DNA of 64,000 bases, taken from Tenacibaculum maritimum NCIMB 2154. Lineage in GTDB: Bacteria; Bacteroidota; Bacteroidia; Flavobacteriales; Flavobacteriaceae. A model generated the notes under the pieces. That model searched no databases and had not been told where the DNA came from. It saw only the letters and a program-made list of their open reading frames with translations. Location of the stretch: NCBI RefSeq assembly GCF_900119795.1, contig NZ_LT634361.1, positions 2,775,001-2,839,000 of the forward strand, read 5' to 3'. A program made the translations under genes and the position numbers. The stretch's first letter is position 1. Every line of letters starts with the position of its first letter. Of this stretch, positions 8,856 to 17,515 are shown piece by piece.

Positions 8856-9974
8856 ATGAAAGTCATAAAGCTACACGATTTATATTTCAAGCCCTTCCTT
8901 ACAAAAGAAGCCATTTCTAAGATTGTTAAATCTCTCGTCATTGAAGTACAAGAGGATTTGGAAAAAGACGAAATCCCTCTTTTTGTAGGGATCTTAAATG
9001 GATCTTTCTTGTTTGCAGCCGACTTTATTCGTGAATTTAAAGGGAACTGCGAGGTTTCTTTTGTTAAACTTGCCTCTTATCAAGGCACTTCTTCTTCCGA
9101 AAAGGTCAAGCAACTAGTTGGAATTAATGAAGATTTAACTGGAAGAACCGTAATTATTTTAGAAGATATTATTGATACAGGAACTACCCTACAAGAAATC
9201 TACGAAATATTTAAAGATAAAAATGTAAAAGAATTAAAAATAGCAACTCTATTTTTCAAACCTGACGTATTTAGAAAAGAGCTTCCAATTAATTATATTG
9301 GAAAAAGTATTGAGGACAAATTTATTGTCGGATATGGCTTGGACTATAATGGTCTTGGACGTAATTATCCTGCTATTTATCAATTAACAACACAACCAAA
9401 AATGAAAAACATTGTATTATTTGGCCCTCCTGGCGCTGGTAAAGGAACACAAGCAACTCTTTTAAAAGAAAAATATAATTTACTGCATATTTCTACTGGA
9501 GATGTTTTTAGATATAATATTAAAAATCAAACAGAATTAGGCGTATTAGCAAAAACTTATATTGATGCAGGAGATTTAGTACCTGATGAAGTTACTATTA
9601 AAATGCTTAAAGAAGAAGTTGATAAAAATGCAGGTGCTAATGGGTTCATTTTCGATGGTTTTCCTCGTACGCAATCTCAAGCAGAGGCATTGGATGCATT
9701 CTTATCGGAAAAAGGAGAACAAATAAATGGAATGGTTGCTTTAGAGGTTCCAGAAGATTTACTTGTTGAACGTTTACTTGAAAGAGGGAAAACAAGTGGA
9801 AGATCTGACGATACAGATGAAAGTAAAATTCGCAATCGTTTTAATGAGTACAACACCAAAACCGCAGTGTTAAAAGAATACTACGAAAATCAAGGTAATT
9901 ACTACGGCATAAACGGAGTAGGTTCTATTGATGAAATTACAACTCGTTTAGCAGAAGTGTTTGACAAACTATAA
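8856..9974 (+). CDS. fused hypoxanthine phosphoribosyltransferase and adenylate kinase
   Basis: A single 372-residue frame with two complete enzymes. Residues 1-~180 are a type I phosphoribosyltransferase of the Hpt type, with VGILNGSFLF and the PRPP loop IILEDIIDTGTTL. Residues 183-372 are a full adenylate kinase beginning at an internal Met183, with P-loop GPPGAGKGTQ, DGFPRT, and a short lid (SGRSDD) without zinc cysteines. No stop or frameshift separates the two halves. Hpt makes IMP/GMP from bases and PRPP; Adk interconverts ATP, ADP and AMP, so the fusion joins purine salvage to nucleotide charging. Internal initiation at Met183 (9402) could also yield free Adk. obg follows 94 bases later. 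Confidence 0.93.
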   Translation: MKVIKLHDLYFKPFLTKEAISKIVKSLVIEVQEDLEKDEIPLFVGILNGSFLFAADFIREFKGNCEVSFVKLASYQGTSSSEKVKQLVGINEDLTGRTVIILEDIIDTGTTLQEIYEIFKDKNVKELKIATLFFKPDVFRKELPINYIGKSIEDKFIVGYGLDYNGLGRNYPAIYQLTTQPKMKNIVLFGPPGAGKGTQATLLKEKYNLLHISTGDVFRYNIKNQTELGVLAKTYIDAGDLVPDEVTIKMLKEEVDKNAGANGFIFDGFPRTQSQAEALDAFLSEKGEQINGMVALEVPEDLLVERLLERGKTSGRSDDTDESKIRNRFNEYNTKTAVLKEYYENQGNYYGINGVGSIDEITTRLAEVFDKL

Positions 9975-10068
9975 AATTAGTTTCTCTTTTTAGAATATTA
10001 AAAAGTTTAAAACGATAGCTATTTATAATCCGTTTTGCTTTATTTAAGTAAAATATAATTTAGAAATA

Positions 10069-11058
10069 ATGACTGAAGGAAATTTTGTCGATTATATAAA
10101 GATATATGCCTCTTCTGGTAAAGGAGGACAAGGCTCTATGCATTTGCATAGGGAAAAATACATTACCAAAGGTGGCCCCGATGGTGGAGATGGTGGTCGT
10201 GGAGGACATATCATTGTGCGAGGAGATAAAAATATGTGGACATTATTTCACTTAAAGTTTAAAAAGCATTTTAGAGCTGAGCATGGTGGCGCTGGTAGTA
10301 AAAGTAGAAGTACTGGGCATGATGGTCAAGATATCTTTATTCCTGTTCCTCTAGGAACTATTATTCGCGATGCTGATACTGATGAAATATTATTTGAAGT
10401 TACAGAAGATAAACAAGAAATTGTTTTGTTAAAGGGCGGAAAAGGTGGTCTTGGAAACTGGAATTTTAAGTCTTCTACTAATCAAACCCCTCGTTATGCC
10501 CAACCAGGTATGGATGGTGTTGAAAGATGGTTTAGATTAGAGCTAAAATTACTTGCTGATGTTGGTTTAGTAGGTTTCCCTAATGCTGGAAAATCAACTT
10601 TACTATCTGTTGTTACTGCTGCAAAGCCTAAAATAGCAGACTATGCCTTTACTACCTTAAAACCTAATCTAGGTATCGTTGAATATCGCAATTTTCAAAG
10701 CTTTGTCATTGCTGACATTCCTGGAATTATTGAAGGGGCTGCGGAAGGAAAAGGCTTAGGACATCGTTTTTTACGCCACATTGAACGAAACTCAACCTTG
10801 CTATTCTTGATTCCTGCTGATAGCGATGATATTCATAAGGAATATCAAATATTATTAAACGAACTTCGTAAGCACAATCCTGAACTACTTGATAAAAATC
10901 GCCTGTTAGCTATTTCTAAATCAGATATGCTAGATGATGAATTAAAAGCTGAAATTCAAGCGGATTTACCTAAAGATATCGATACTCTTTTTATTTCTTC
11001 TGTTGCTCAACAAGGTTTACAGGAGCTAAAAGATAAGCTTTGGGGAATGCTCAATTAA
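10069..11058 (+). CDS. obg: Obg GTPase
   Basis: Ribosome-associated GTPase needed for 50S maturation and growth control, 329 residues. The Gly-rich Obg fold runs from residues 1-158 ([12 protein letters not shown]), followed by the G domain with G1 [10 protein letters not shown]3 DIPGIIEGA and G4 in the form SKSD rather than the usual NKxD. The variable C-terminal OCT domain of Bacillus-type Obg is absent, as in many Bacteroidota. It is probably co-transcribed with the hpt-adk gene, and a terminator follows 16 bases after the stop. Confidence 0.96.
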   Translation: MTEGNFVDYIKIYASSGKGGQGSMHLHREKYITKGGPDGGDGGRGGHIIVRGDKNMWTLFHLKFKKHFRAEHGGAGSKSRSTGHDGQDIFIPVPLGTIIRDADTDEILFEVTEDKQEIVLLKGGKGGLGNWNFKSSTNQTPRYAQPGMDGVERWFRLELKLLADVGLVGFPNAGKSTLLSVVTAAKPKIADYAFTTLKPNLGIVEYRNFQSFVIADIPGIIEGAAEGKGLGHRFLRHIERNSTLLFLIPADSDDIHKEYQILLNELRKHNPELLDKNRLLAISKSDMLDDELKAEIQADLPKDIDTLFISSVAQQGLQELKDKLWGMLN

Positions 11059-11074
11059 CAAAAAAAAACTACCT

Positions 11075-11112
11075 AAAAAGCCTGTAAATACTTCCATTTA
11101 CAGGCTTTTTTA
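11075..11112 (+). terminator. terminator after obg
   Basis: A stem AAAAAGCCTGTAAA with its complement around an 8-base loop, ending in T6. Confidence 0.9.
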
Positions 11113-11160
11113 TAATTGCTTCTTTATGCGTTCACCATTTTAAAGAGTCAATGTGATCTC

Positions 11161-12285
11161 TTATTCTTTTAGGAATTGCTTTTGCAACATTCCTTTATCT
11201 GTTTTAACTCTTAAGAAATAACCTCCTTTTGCTAAATCTTTTACATCAATAGTATTGCTTATAGAAATACCTTCCTTGATAATTTTCCCAGAAATATCTA
11301 CAATAAGTATATTTTTAACCTTCTGATTCTTTACTCTTAAATTTAATCTATTTTTTACAGGAACTGGATAAATGCCTATCAACTCACTTTCTTCTTCTTC
11401 TACACTAGCTACACAATTCGTACTAAAACTAGCCATAGCATCAAATCTAAATTTAGTCCCTACCCAATTTTCAATACTATATTGAGCATCATCTACTTGA
11501 ACACAACTTAAATTATTATTTCCACTAGCTTCTATTTCTCTAAAATTAACTCCATTTCCATTTGCTAAATTCAAGACGGTTAAGTCATTCAATGCGCAAT
11601 ACAACTTTTTCAATCTAGAATTCTTACTAATATCCAAACTTGTTAGTTTATTTCCTCCACAACCTAATTTCGTTAAATAAAGATTGCTAGTCACATCTAA
11701 ATTCGCAATACCGTTATTATTGTAGCAATAAAAAAGACTTAGAAACTCATTTGCTTTTACATCTATAACAGCTAGTTTATTAGTATGGCAATATAGCTTA
11801 GACAAACGTGTATTTTGGCTTACGTCTAAGCTTGTCAATTCATTAGTACTGCAATTAAAGTAAACCAACTCTTTATTAGCCGTTATATTCAAGCTTGCTA
11901 GTTTATTTCCTTGACAGTTAAATGTTTTTAATCTGGTACTACTACTAACATTTATACTCTCTAAACTATTTGAATAACAATAAAGGTACTCTAAATTCAC
12001 ATTCTTGCTCAAATCTAAACTCTTTAATTGATTTCCATAACATGAAAGACTCTTAAGCTTTGTAAAAGCTTCTATTCCCGTTAAATCTGCTATATTCTTA
12101 TTAGAAATATCAATTCCTTCTGTATAAGAAGAAGCCTCCGTTAATTGTATTTCTGAATCATTATTAGTGTTAATAGCGGGGTTTTCTACCAAAGCAGTTT
12201 TAAAATTGGCATCTGGAATAATTACGTTTTGGGCATTTGATATCGCGCTAGCAAACGCGAAAAAAAGAAAAAATACTTTTTTCAT
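11161..12285 (-). CDS. secreted leucine-rich repeat protein with T9SS sorting domain
   Basis: A 374-residue extracytoplasmic protein. It has a signal peptide at 1-18 (ending SNAQN), then a short N-terminal cap (VIIPDANFKTAL). About nine ~21-residue repeats of the form LxxLxCxxNxLxSLDVSxN run from residue ~65 to ~250, each with a Cys or Tyr at the start of the loop. The C-terminal ~75 residues (LIGIYPVPVKNRLNLRV to LQKQFLKE) match a type A sorting domain of the type IX secretion system, so the protein is likely exported to the cell surface. Its ligand cannot be read from sequence. The gene lies downstream of, and on the same strand as, the surE-lpxB group, with its own -7-like TATATTTG at 12336-12329. 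Confidence 0.9.
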   Translation of the reverse strand: MKKVFFLFFAFASAISNAQNVIIPDANFKTALVENPAINTNNDSEIQLTEASSYTEGIDISNKNIADLTGIEAFTKLKSLSCYGNQLKSLDLSKNVNLEYLYCYSNSLESINVSSSTRLKTFNCQGNKLASLNITANKELVYFNCSTNELTSLDVSQNTRLSKLYCHTNKLAVIDVKANEFLSLFYCYNNNGIANLDVTSNLYLTKLGCGGNKLTSLDISKNSRLKKLYCALNDLTVLNLANGNGVNFREIEASGNNNLSCVQVDDAQYSIENWVGTKFRFDAMASFSTNCVASVEEEESELIGIYPVPVKNRLNLRVKNQKVKNILIVDISGKIIKEGISISNTIDVKDLAKGGYFLRVKTDKGMLQKQFLKE

Positions 12286-12409
12286 AAACAGGGGGATTAT
12301 AAAATTTTTGATTGTTAAAATAAAAGCCCAAATATACTAATTAAGCTACTCTATTCCCGCTATTTAAAAAGAAATTACACAGATATATAAATACCTGAAA
12401 ATCAAAATA

Positions 12410-12889
12410 TTAAAGAAGTCTTTTAGCTTTTACAAATGCTTTTTTCCAATAAGATTCCTTTAAAGAGCTTACAATCACCCCTTTTGAACTTGTTGAATGA
12501 ATAAAACGTATTTCACTATTTTTTATAGAAGTTACCAATCCTACATGATTAACTTTGCCCCTTTTATTCGTTGTTTTAAAAAATAATAGATCTCCTCTCT
12601 TCACTTCTTTCAATCTCACCAAATATCCTTTTTCATACATTTGCCTAGAAGTACGAGGTAAATCAATATTTCTACTTTTAAATGAAGTATAAATCAATCC
12701 AGAACAATCCATCCCTTTCCGATTACTTCCTGCGTATTTATAAGGAACTCCTTTATAAGATACAGCAGTCCAAACAATTTTATCTGCAATAGAAGCTTCT
12801 TTTTGCTTAACTTGTACAATACTCCTAGATGAGGAGCAAGAAGTGATCGTTAGTAATAAAATAAAAAGTAGCTGTATTTTTTTGATCAT
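12410..12889 (-). CDS. NlpC/P60 family lipoprotein, probable cell-wall peptidase
   Basis: A 159-residue protein with a lipoprotein signal (LTITSC) and an NlpC/P60 (C40) domain. The catalytic Cys is in KGMDCSGL, His in VNHVGLVT, and the third polar residue near FIHSTSSKG. Members cleave the gamma-D-Glu-diamino acid bond of peptidoglycan peptides. I chose ATG at 12889, four bases after the lpxB stop; an in-frame TTG at 12904 overlaps lpxB and puts extra residues ahead of the signal peptide. It is the last gene of the surE-lpxB group. Confidence 0.9.
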   Translation of the reverse strand: MIKKIQLLFILLLTITSCSSSRSIVQVKQKEASIADKIVWTAVSYKGVPYKYAGSNRKGMDCSGLIYTSFKSRNIDLPRTSRQMYEKGYLVRLKEVKRGDLLFFKTTNKRGKVNHVGLVTSIKNSEIRFIHSTSSKGVIVSSLKESYWKKAFVKAKRLL

Positions 12890-12893
12890 AATT

Positions 12894-13997
12894 TTATCCT
12901 TCAATAATTAGTTTTGCTGTTTTTTGTGAAGCTCCTTTCCCTCCTAGTCTTTGCTCAAGTTCATAGTACTCTAAAAATAAACGTGTCCTCTCCTCTCCTT
13001 TTAAAATAGTTTCAAGCTCCATTCTTAAATTTTCCTTTGTAAAATCATGTTGTATCAACTCCTTTACAACTTCTTTGTCCATAATTAAATTCACCAAAGA
13101 AATATATTTTAGTGTAATGATCCGCTTTGCAATCTGGTAAGAAATACTACTTCCTTTATAACAAACGACCTGCGGTACCTTGAACAGTGCTGTTTCTAAA
13201 GTAGCTGTTCCAGAAGCTACTAATGCTGTATTAGCAATACTTAGCAAGTCATAAGTTCTATTATCCACAAATTTCACTTCTTTTCCTTCTAAGAATTCCT
13301 TATAAAATTCATAGGGTTGACTAGGAGCTCCGGCTACTACAAATTGATATTTTGGAAAATCATCAATCAAAGATAACATTATCGATAACATTTTCTTGAT
13401 TTCTTGTTTCCTACTTCCTGGCAATAACACAATAATATCTTTAGTTCCTAAACCATGCTCTCTTCTAAATTCTTGTTCATCTACTTGCTTTCTATCTGCA
13501 ATTGCATCAATCAAAGGGTGTCCTACAAAGTTGACTTCATAACCATACTGCTTGTAAAATTCTTTTTCAAAAGGAAGAATTACAAACATCTTATCAACAT
13601 CTCTCTTGATATCTTTTACCCTACCTGCTCTACTTGCCCAAACCTGTGGAGAAATATAATAGTTTGTTTTAAAACCTGCTTCTTTTGCCCATCTAGCTAT
13701 ACGTAAATTAAATCCTGAATTATCTATAAAAATAATAACATCAGGATTAAAATCTGCAATATCTTTCTTACAAAAAGAGATCAATCCTAGTACTTTACGC
13801 AAATTGGCGAGTACTTCTATAAATCCCATAAAAGCACGTTCCTTATAATGCTTTACAAGAGTTCCTCCTACCTGCTTCATTAAATCTCCTCCCCAAAAAC
13901 GAATAGCAGCACTTGTGTCTTGCTTATATAACTCTTTCATTAAATTGGATCCATGCAAATCTCCCGATGCCTCTCCTGAAATAATATAATACTTCAT
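12894..13997 (-). CDS. lpxB: lipid-A-disaccharide synthase
   Basis: GT19 glycosyltransferase joining UDP-2,3-diacylglucosamine and lipid X on the inner face of the cytoplasmic membrane, a step of lipid A synthesis. At 367 residues it has normal length. The N-terminus MKYYIISGEASGDLHGSNLM is diagnostic, and LLPGSRKQEI and the VASGTATLETAL donor-binding region follow. It sits between a small membrane protein (3 bases upstream) and the NlpC/P60 gene (4 bases downstream), so the group is surely one transcript. Confidence 0.96.
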   Translation of the reverse strand: MKYYIISGEASGDLHGSNLMKELYKQDTSAAIRFWGGDLMKQVGGTLVKHYKERAFMGFIEVLANLRKVLGLISFCKKDIADFNPDVIIFIDNSGFNLRIARWAKEAGFKTNYYISPQVWASRAGRVKDIKRDVDKMFVILPFEKEFYKQYGYEVNFVGHPLIDAIADRKQVDEQEFRREHGLGTKDIIVLLPGSRKQEIKKMLSIMLSLIDDFPKYQFVVAGAPSQPYEFYKEFLEGKEVKFVDNRTYDLLSIANTALVASGTATLETALFKVPQVVCYKGSSISYQIAKRIITLKYISLVNLIMDKEVVKELIQHDFTKENLRMELETILKGEERTRLFLEYYELEQRLGGKGASQKTAKLIIEG

Positions 13998-14000
13998 TCT

Positions 14001-14288
14001 TTAAATAAACTTTAAAATAAAAGTAACTAATGCTATCAATATAGTTGCCATTAAAGCCCCTCTCGCTCTATAATCTTGCTTTTTCCTTAAGAAAATAAAG
14101 AAAACAAATAAATTTGGTATTGCAGACAATGCCAATACTGCTCCTAAAACTCCTCCTTCTTTTATATAACTTATTGTTTCATAAAAGCCAAATCTTGAAA
14201 TATATTCTAAATAAAGAAAAAAGCCACTAAAAGTAGCAAATAAAGAAACTAAGATTCCTATTGTTATTTCTTTTGTTATAGCTCCCAT
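14001..14288 (-). CDS. small membrane protein of unknown function
   Basis: A 95-residue protein with three predicted transmembrane segments (about 8-27, 45-67 and 75-94). The charged loop FLRKKQDYRARG lies between the second and third. It overlaps the surE end by 13 bases and stops 3 bases before lpxB, so it is translationally linked to both. This position is shared by small hypothetical proteins in related genomes, which suggests an envelope role, but no function can be assigned. Confidence 0.85.
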   Translation of the reverse strand: MGAITKEITIGILVSLFATFSGFFLYLEYISRFGFYETISYIKEGGVLGAVLALSAIPNLFVFFIFLRKKQDYRARGALMATILIALVTFILKFI

Positions 14289-15046
14289 GAGTTCAGTTTT
14301 TGTATTGCATGATGTGCCGTCATATCAAACTGTACAGGAACTACAGAAACATATCCATTTTCTAATGCCCATACGTCAGTATCTTGCCCTTTATCTCTAT
14401 TTATAAATGCTCCTGACAACCAATAATATTCTTTTCCAAATGGGCTTTTTCTTTTATCAAAATCTTCTTTCCAATAGCCATTTGCCTGCCTACATATTCT
14501 TATCCCTTTAATTGCTTCTTTTTTTAATTTTGGGATATTCACATTCAAAACTACTCCATCTGGCAATCCATTCAACAAAACATTTAATGTTATTTTTTGA
14601 ATAAATTCTTTTGCAGCTCTAAAATCAGCATGCCAATCAAAATCTAATAATGAAAATCCTATTGCTGGAATTCCTTCAATACCTGCTTCTACAGCTGCGC
14701 TCATTGTTCCTGAGTAAATGACATTGATGGAAGAATTTGCTCCATGATTAATTCCTGAAACGCACAAATCTGGTGTTCTATTTAAAATTTCATTTTTTGC
14801 CATTTTTACACAATCAGCAGGAGTTCCCGAACAGCTATACTCAATTTGCGGGCCTTCATCAATCGTAATAGGGTTACACCTTAACACATTATCTACTGTA
14901 ATAGCGTGCCCCATTCCACTTTGAGGACTATCAGGAGCAACAACAACTACATCTCCAATGGTATTCATTATTTCTATGAGCGTTCTTATTCCTGGTGCGG
15001 TAATTCCGTCATCATTTGTTACTAAAATTAATGGTCTTTCTTGCAT
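14276..15046 (-). CDS. surE: 5'/3'-nucleotidase SurE
   Basis: Metal-dependent nucleoside monophosphate phosphatase linked to stationary-phase survival, 256 residues. The N-terminal metal site LVTNDDGITAPGI is intact. SGTPADCVK, SGINHGANSS and YSGTMSAAVEA complete the family signature. It is the first gene of a minus-strand group with lpxB. A TACATTTG at 15075-15068 (minus) lies 21 bases before the start and is a plausible -7 element, though no good -33 is visible. Confidence 0.96.
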   Translation of the reverse strand: MQERPLILVTNDDGITAPGIRTLIEIMNTIGDVVVVAPDSPQSGMGHAITVDNVLRCNPITIDEGPQIEYSCSGTPADCVKMAKNEILNRTPDLCVSGINHGANSSINVIYSGTMSAAVEAGIEGIPAIGFSLLDFDWHADFRAAKEFIQKITLNVLLNGLPDGVVLNVNIPKLKKEAIKGIRICRQANGYWKEDFDKRKSPFGKEYYWLSGAFINRDKGQDTDVWALENGYVSVVPVQFDMTAHHAIQKLNSWEL

Positions 15047-15067
15047 TCTTTATATTTCTTGGTTCAA

Positions 15068-15075
15068 CAAATGTA
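15068..15075 (-). promoter_or_regulatory. possible -7 element for the surE-lpxB group
   Basis: TACATTTG on the minus strand, 21 bases before the surE ATG. No TTG occurs at the expected -33 distance, so the promoter may be weak or activator-dependent. Confidence 0.45.
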
Positions 15076-15244
15076 ATGAGAAAAGTCCATTTTATTTTAA
15101 CATTTTATAAAGATAAAATCAATCGTATTATATGTAAAATTGTATTCATTCTATAAAAAAGAGTGCAACTAAAAAAATTGGCATTATTTTAGTAGCTTAG
15201 CAAGCATAGTTTACGCTACTTATTTTTTAAAGACAGACGATTTT

Positions 15245-17365
15245 ATGAAGACGAAACTTTTCTTCCCTTTTTTAATAGTAATATTGCTTTTTAGCAGTTC
15301 TACACAAGCAAAAAACACATTCAATAAGGATCCTGAAAAAGATAGGATCATCATTTATGTTTTACAAAACATTTTAACTCGTGGACATTACGTCCAAAAA
15401 GAATTAAATGATTCCTTTTCCGAGCATGTTTATACTAATTTTATAGATAATTTAGATCCTAGCAAACGCTATTTTACGCAAGAAGATTTAAAAGAATTTT
15501 CTCAATTTAAATACCAAATTGACGATCAAATAAAGGAAGCTAACATTGACTTTTATAAATTGGTTTATAACCGCTTTTTAGAAAAAATAAAGGCGGCTAA
15601 AAATAATTACCAAACATTATTACAACATCCTTTCAACTATAAAAAAAATGAGTTGATTAATATTGACTATGAACATGTTCCTTTTGCTAAGGATGAAACG
15701 GAGCTTATTGATTACTGGAGAAAGCAAATGAAACTAGCTGTTTTAAGTAGAATTGAAGATGCTGAAAATCAACAAGAAGAAAAAGCTAAGAAAGATCCTA
15801 AATTCAAAAAGAAAACCTTTGAAGAACTAGAGTTTGATGCAAGAAAAGAGGTGTTAAAAAATATGGATGACTTATACCTTCGCATAGAAGAATTAGAAAA
15901 TTCTGACTGGTATTCTACCTTTTTAAATAGTATTGTTAGTGGTTTTGGACCACATACAACCTATATGTCTCCTAGAACAAAGTCTCGTTTTGACCAAAGT
16001 ATGTCTGGTAAACTAGAAGGAATAGGCGCTCGTTTGCAAAAAAAAGGAATCTATACGCATGTTTTTGAGCTCGTTTCTGGTGGCCCCGCTTGGAAACAAG
16101 GAGAATTAGAAGCAGGAGATATTATTTTAAAAGTAGCACAAGGCAACGAAGAGCCTCTAGATATTGTTGGAATGCGTTTGGATGATGCTATTAAATTTAT
16201 CAAAGGGAAAAAAGGGACTGAGGTTCGATTAACTGTTAAGAAAAAGTTAGATGGTTCTACTAAAGTAATTTCTATTATACGTGATATCGTAGAATTAGAG
16301 GAAACTTTTGTCAAATCCAGTATCGTTGAGAAAAAAGGGAAAAAATATGGAATTATCAATCTTCCTAAATTTTATATAGATTTCAGCAATGTTAATAAAA
16401 GAAATGCCGCTACCGATATGGAAAAAGAAATTGCGCGTTTAAAAAATGAAGGCGTAGAAGGTCTTATTGTTGATTTACGTAATAATGGTGGAGGGTCTTT
16501 AAAGACAGCTATTGATATTGGCGGACTATTCATTGATCAAGGGCCCATTGTGCAAGTGAAGTATCGAAATGAAAAACCTGTTGTTAAAAATGATACCGAT
16601 CCAAAAATTCAATGGAAAGGTCCTCTAGTAGTGATGGTAAATGAATTATCTGCTTCTGCTTCTGAAATTTTTGCTGCTGCTATTCAAGATTACAAAAGAG
16701 GGGTTATTTTAGGAGGTAAACAAACTTACGGAAAAGGAACAGTTCAAAATATTCTTCCCATCAATCGCTTTTACCAACAGTACCCTGATGATTTAGGTGC
16801 TTTAAAAATGACTATCCAAAAATTCTATAGAATCAATGGAGGTTCTACACAAATAGAGGGAGTGTATTCTGACATTCCATTGCCCAGTAGATACAGTTAT
16901 ATGGATTTTGGTGAAAGAGATTTGGATGGAGCTTTGCCATGGGATAAAGTAAAACAAGCTAATTATACTACTAAAGATTCTTATGCTAACTTCTCTGATG
17001 TTATTCATAAAAGTAAAGAACGTGTTAATAACGATGAAAAATTTAAAAAAATCAATGAATATGCCAAATGGTTAAAACATAATCAAGAGGAAAAAACATA
17101 TTCGTTGAAGTATAAGGATTTTAAATCAAAAAATAATCAAAGAACCAAAGAAGGAGAACAATTTAAAGAAGTTTTTAAATTCAAATCTGATTTAACTTTT
17201 ACCTCTCCTAAATATGAATTAGGCTTATTTAAAAAAGATACTATTTTAAAAGAAAAACGTATTGCTTGGCATAAAAATTTATCTAAAGACATTTATGTTA
17301 ATGAAGCTTTAAATGTTTTAAATGAGCTTCAAATGAAAACCTCTAATAAAGTGGTAAAAAATTAA
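15245..17365 (+). CDS. prc: carboxy-terminal processing (tail-specific) protease
   Basis: Periplasmic S41A serine protease, 706 residues. It has a signal peptide at 1-22 (ending STQA), an N-terminal helical domain, a PDZ domain around 255-340 (LEAGDIILKV, MRLDDAIKFIKGKKG) and the catalytic domain. Ser473 in ELSASASE and Lys497 in TYGKGTVQ form the catalytic dyad. The C-terminal extension (about 545-706) is the Prc/Tsp-type DUF3340 region, so this is the long Prc form rather than the short CtpA form. It degrades or trims envelope proteins by their C-termini. It is a single gene, divergent from surE and ended by a hairpin. Confidence 0.94.
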   Translation: MKTKLFFPFLIVILLFSSSTQAKNTFNKDPEKDRIIIYVLQNILTRGHYVQKELNDSFSEHVYTNFIDNLDPSKRYFTQEDLKEFSQFKYQIDDQIKEANIDFYKLVYNRFLEKIKAAKNNYQTLLQHPFNYKKNELINIDYEHVPFAKDETELIDYWRKQMKLAVLSRIEDAENQQEEKAKKDPKFKKKTFEELEFDARKEVLKNMDDLYLRIEELENSDWYSTFLNSIVSGFGPHTTYMSPRTKSRFDQSMSGKLEGIGARLQKKGIYTHVFELVSGGPAWKQGELEAGDIILKVAQGNEEPLDIVGMRLDDAIKFIKGKKGTEVRLTVKKKLDGSTKVISIIRDIVELEETFVKSSIVEKKGKKYGIINLPKFYIDFSNVNKRNAATDMEKEIARLKNEGVEGLIVDLRNNGGGSLKTAIDIGGLFIDQGPIVQVKYRNEKPVVKNDTDPKIQWKGPLVVMVNELSASASEIFAAAIQDYKRGVILGGKQTYGKGTVQNILPINRFYQQYPDDLGALKMTIQKFYRINGGSTQIEGVYSDIPLPSRYSYMDFGERDLDGALPWDKVKQANYTTKDSYANFSDVIHKSKERVNNDEKFKKINEYAKWLKHNQEEKTYSLKYKDFKSKNNQRTKEGEQFKEVFKFKSDLTFTSPKYELGLFKKDTILKEKRIAWHKNLSKDIYVNEALNVLNELQMKTSNKVVKN

Positions 17366-17366
17366 T

Positions 17367-17395
17367 AAAAAGCGGCCTTCTAAAGGTCGCTTTTT
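17367..17395 (+). terminator. terminator of prc
   Basis: A stem AAAAAGCGGCCTT against AAGGTCGCTTTTT with one G-U pair and a short loop, ending in T5. Confidence 0.8.
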
Positions 17396-17515
17396 AATTA
17401 CACCATAAACAACCCAAAAATTGCTTTTATATTTTTAACTCTTTTCACATTAAAGCATCCTATAAATTTTATTATTTTTAACTCCTAACTAACTTAAAAT
17501 TTTAACGCCAAGCTC

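Noticed and set aside
11600-12100. Tandem DNA repeat in the leucine-rich repeat gene
   Set aside because: The periodicity is at protein level (about 21 residues); the DNA copies have diverged, so it is not a simple nucleotide repeat or CRISPR.
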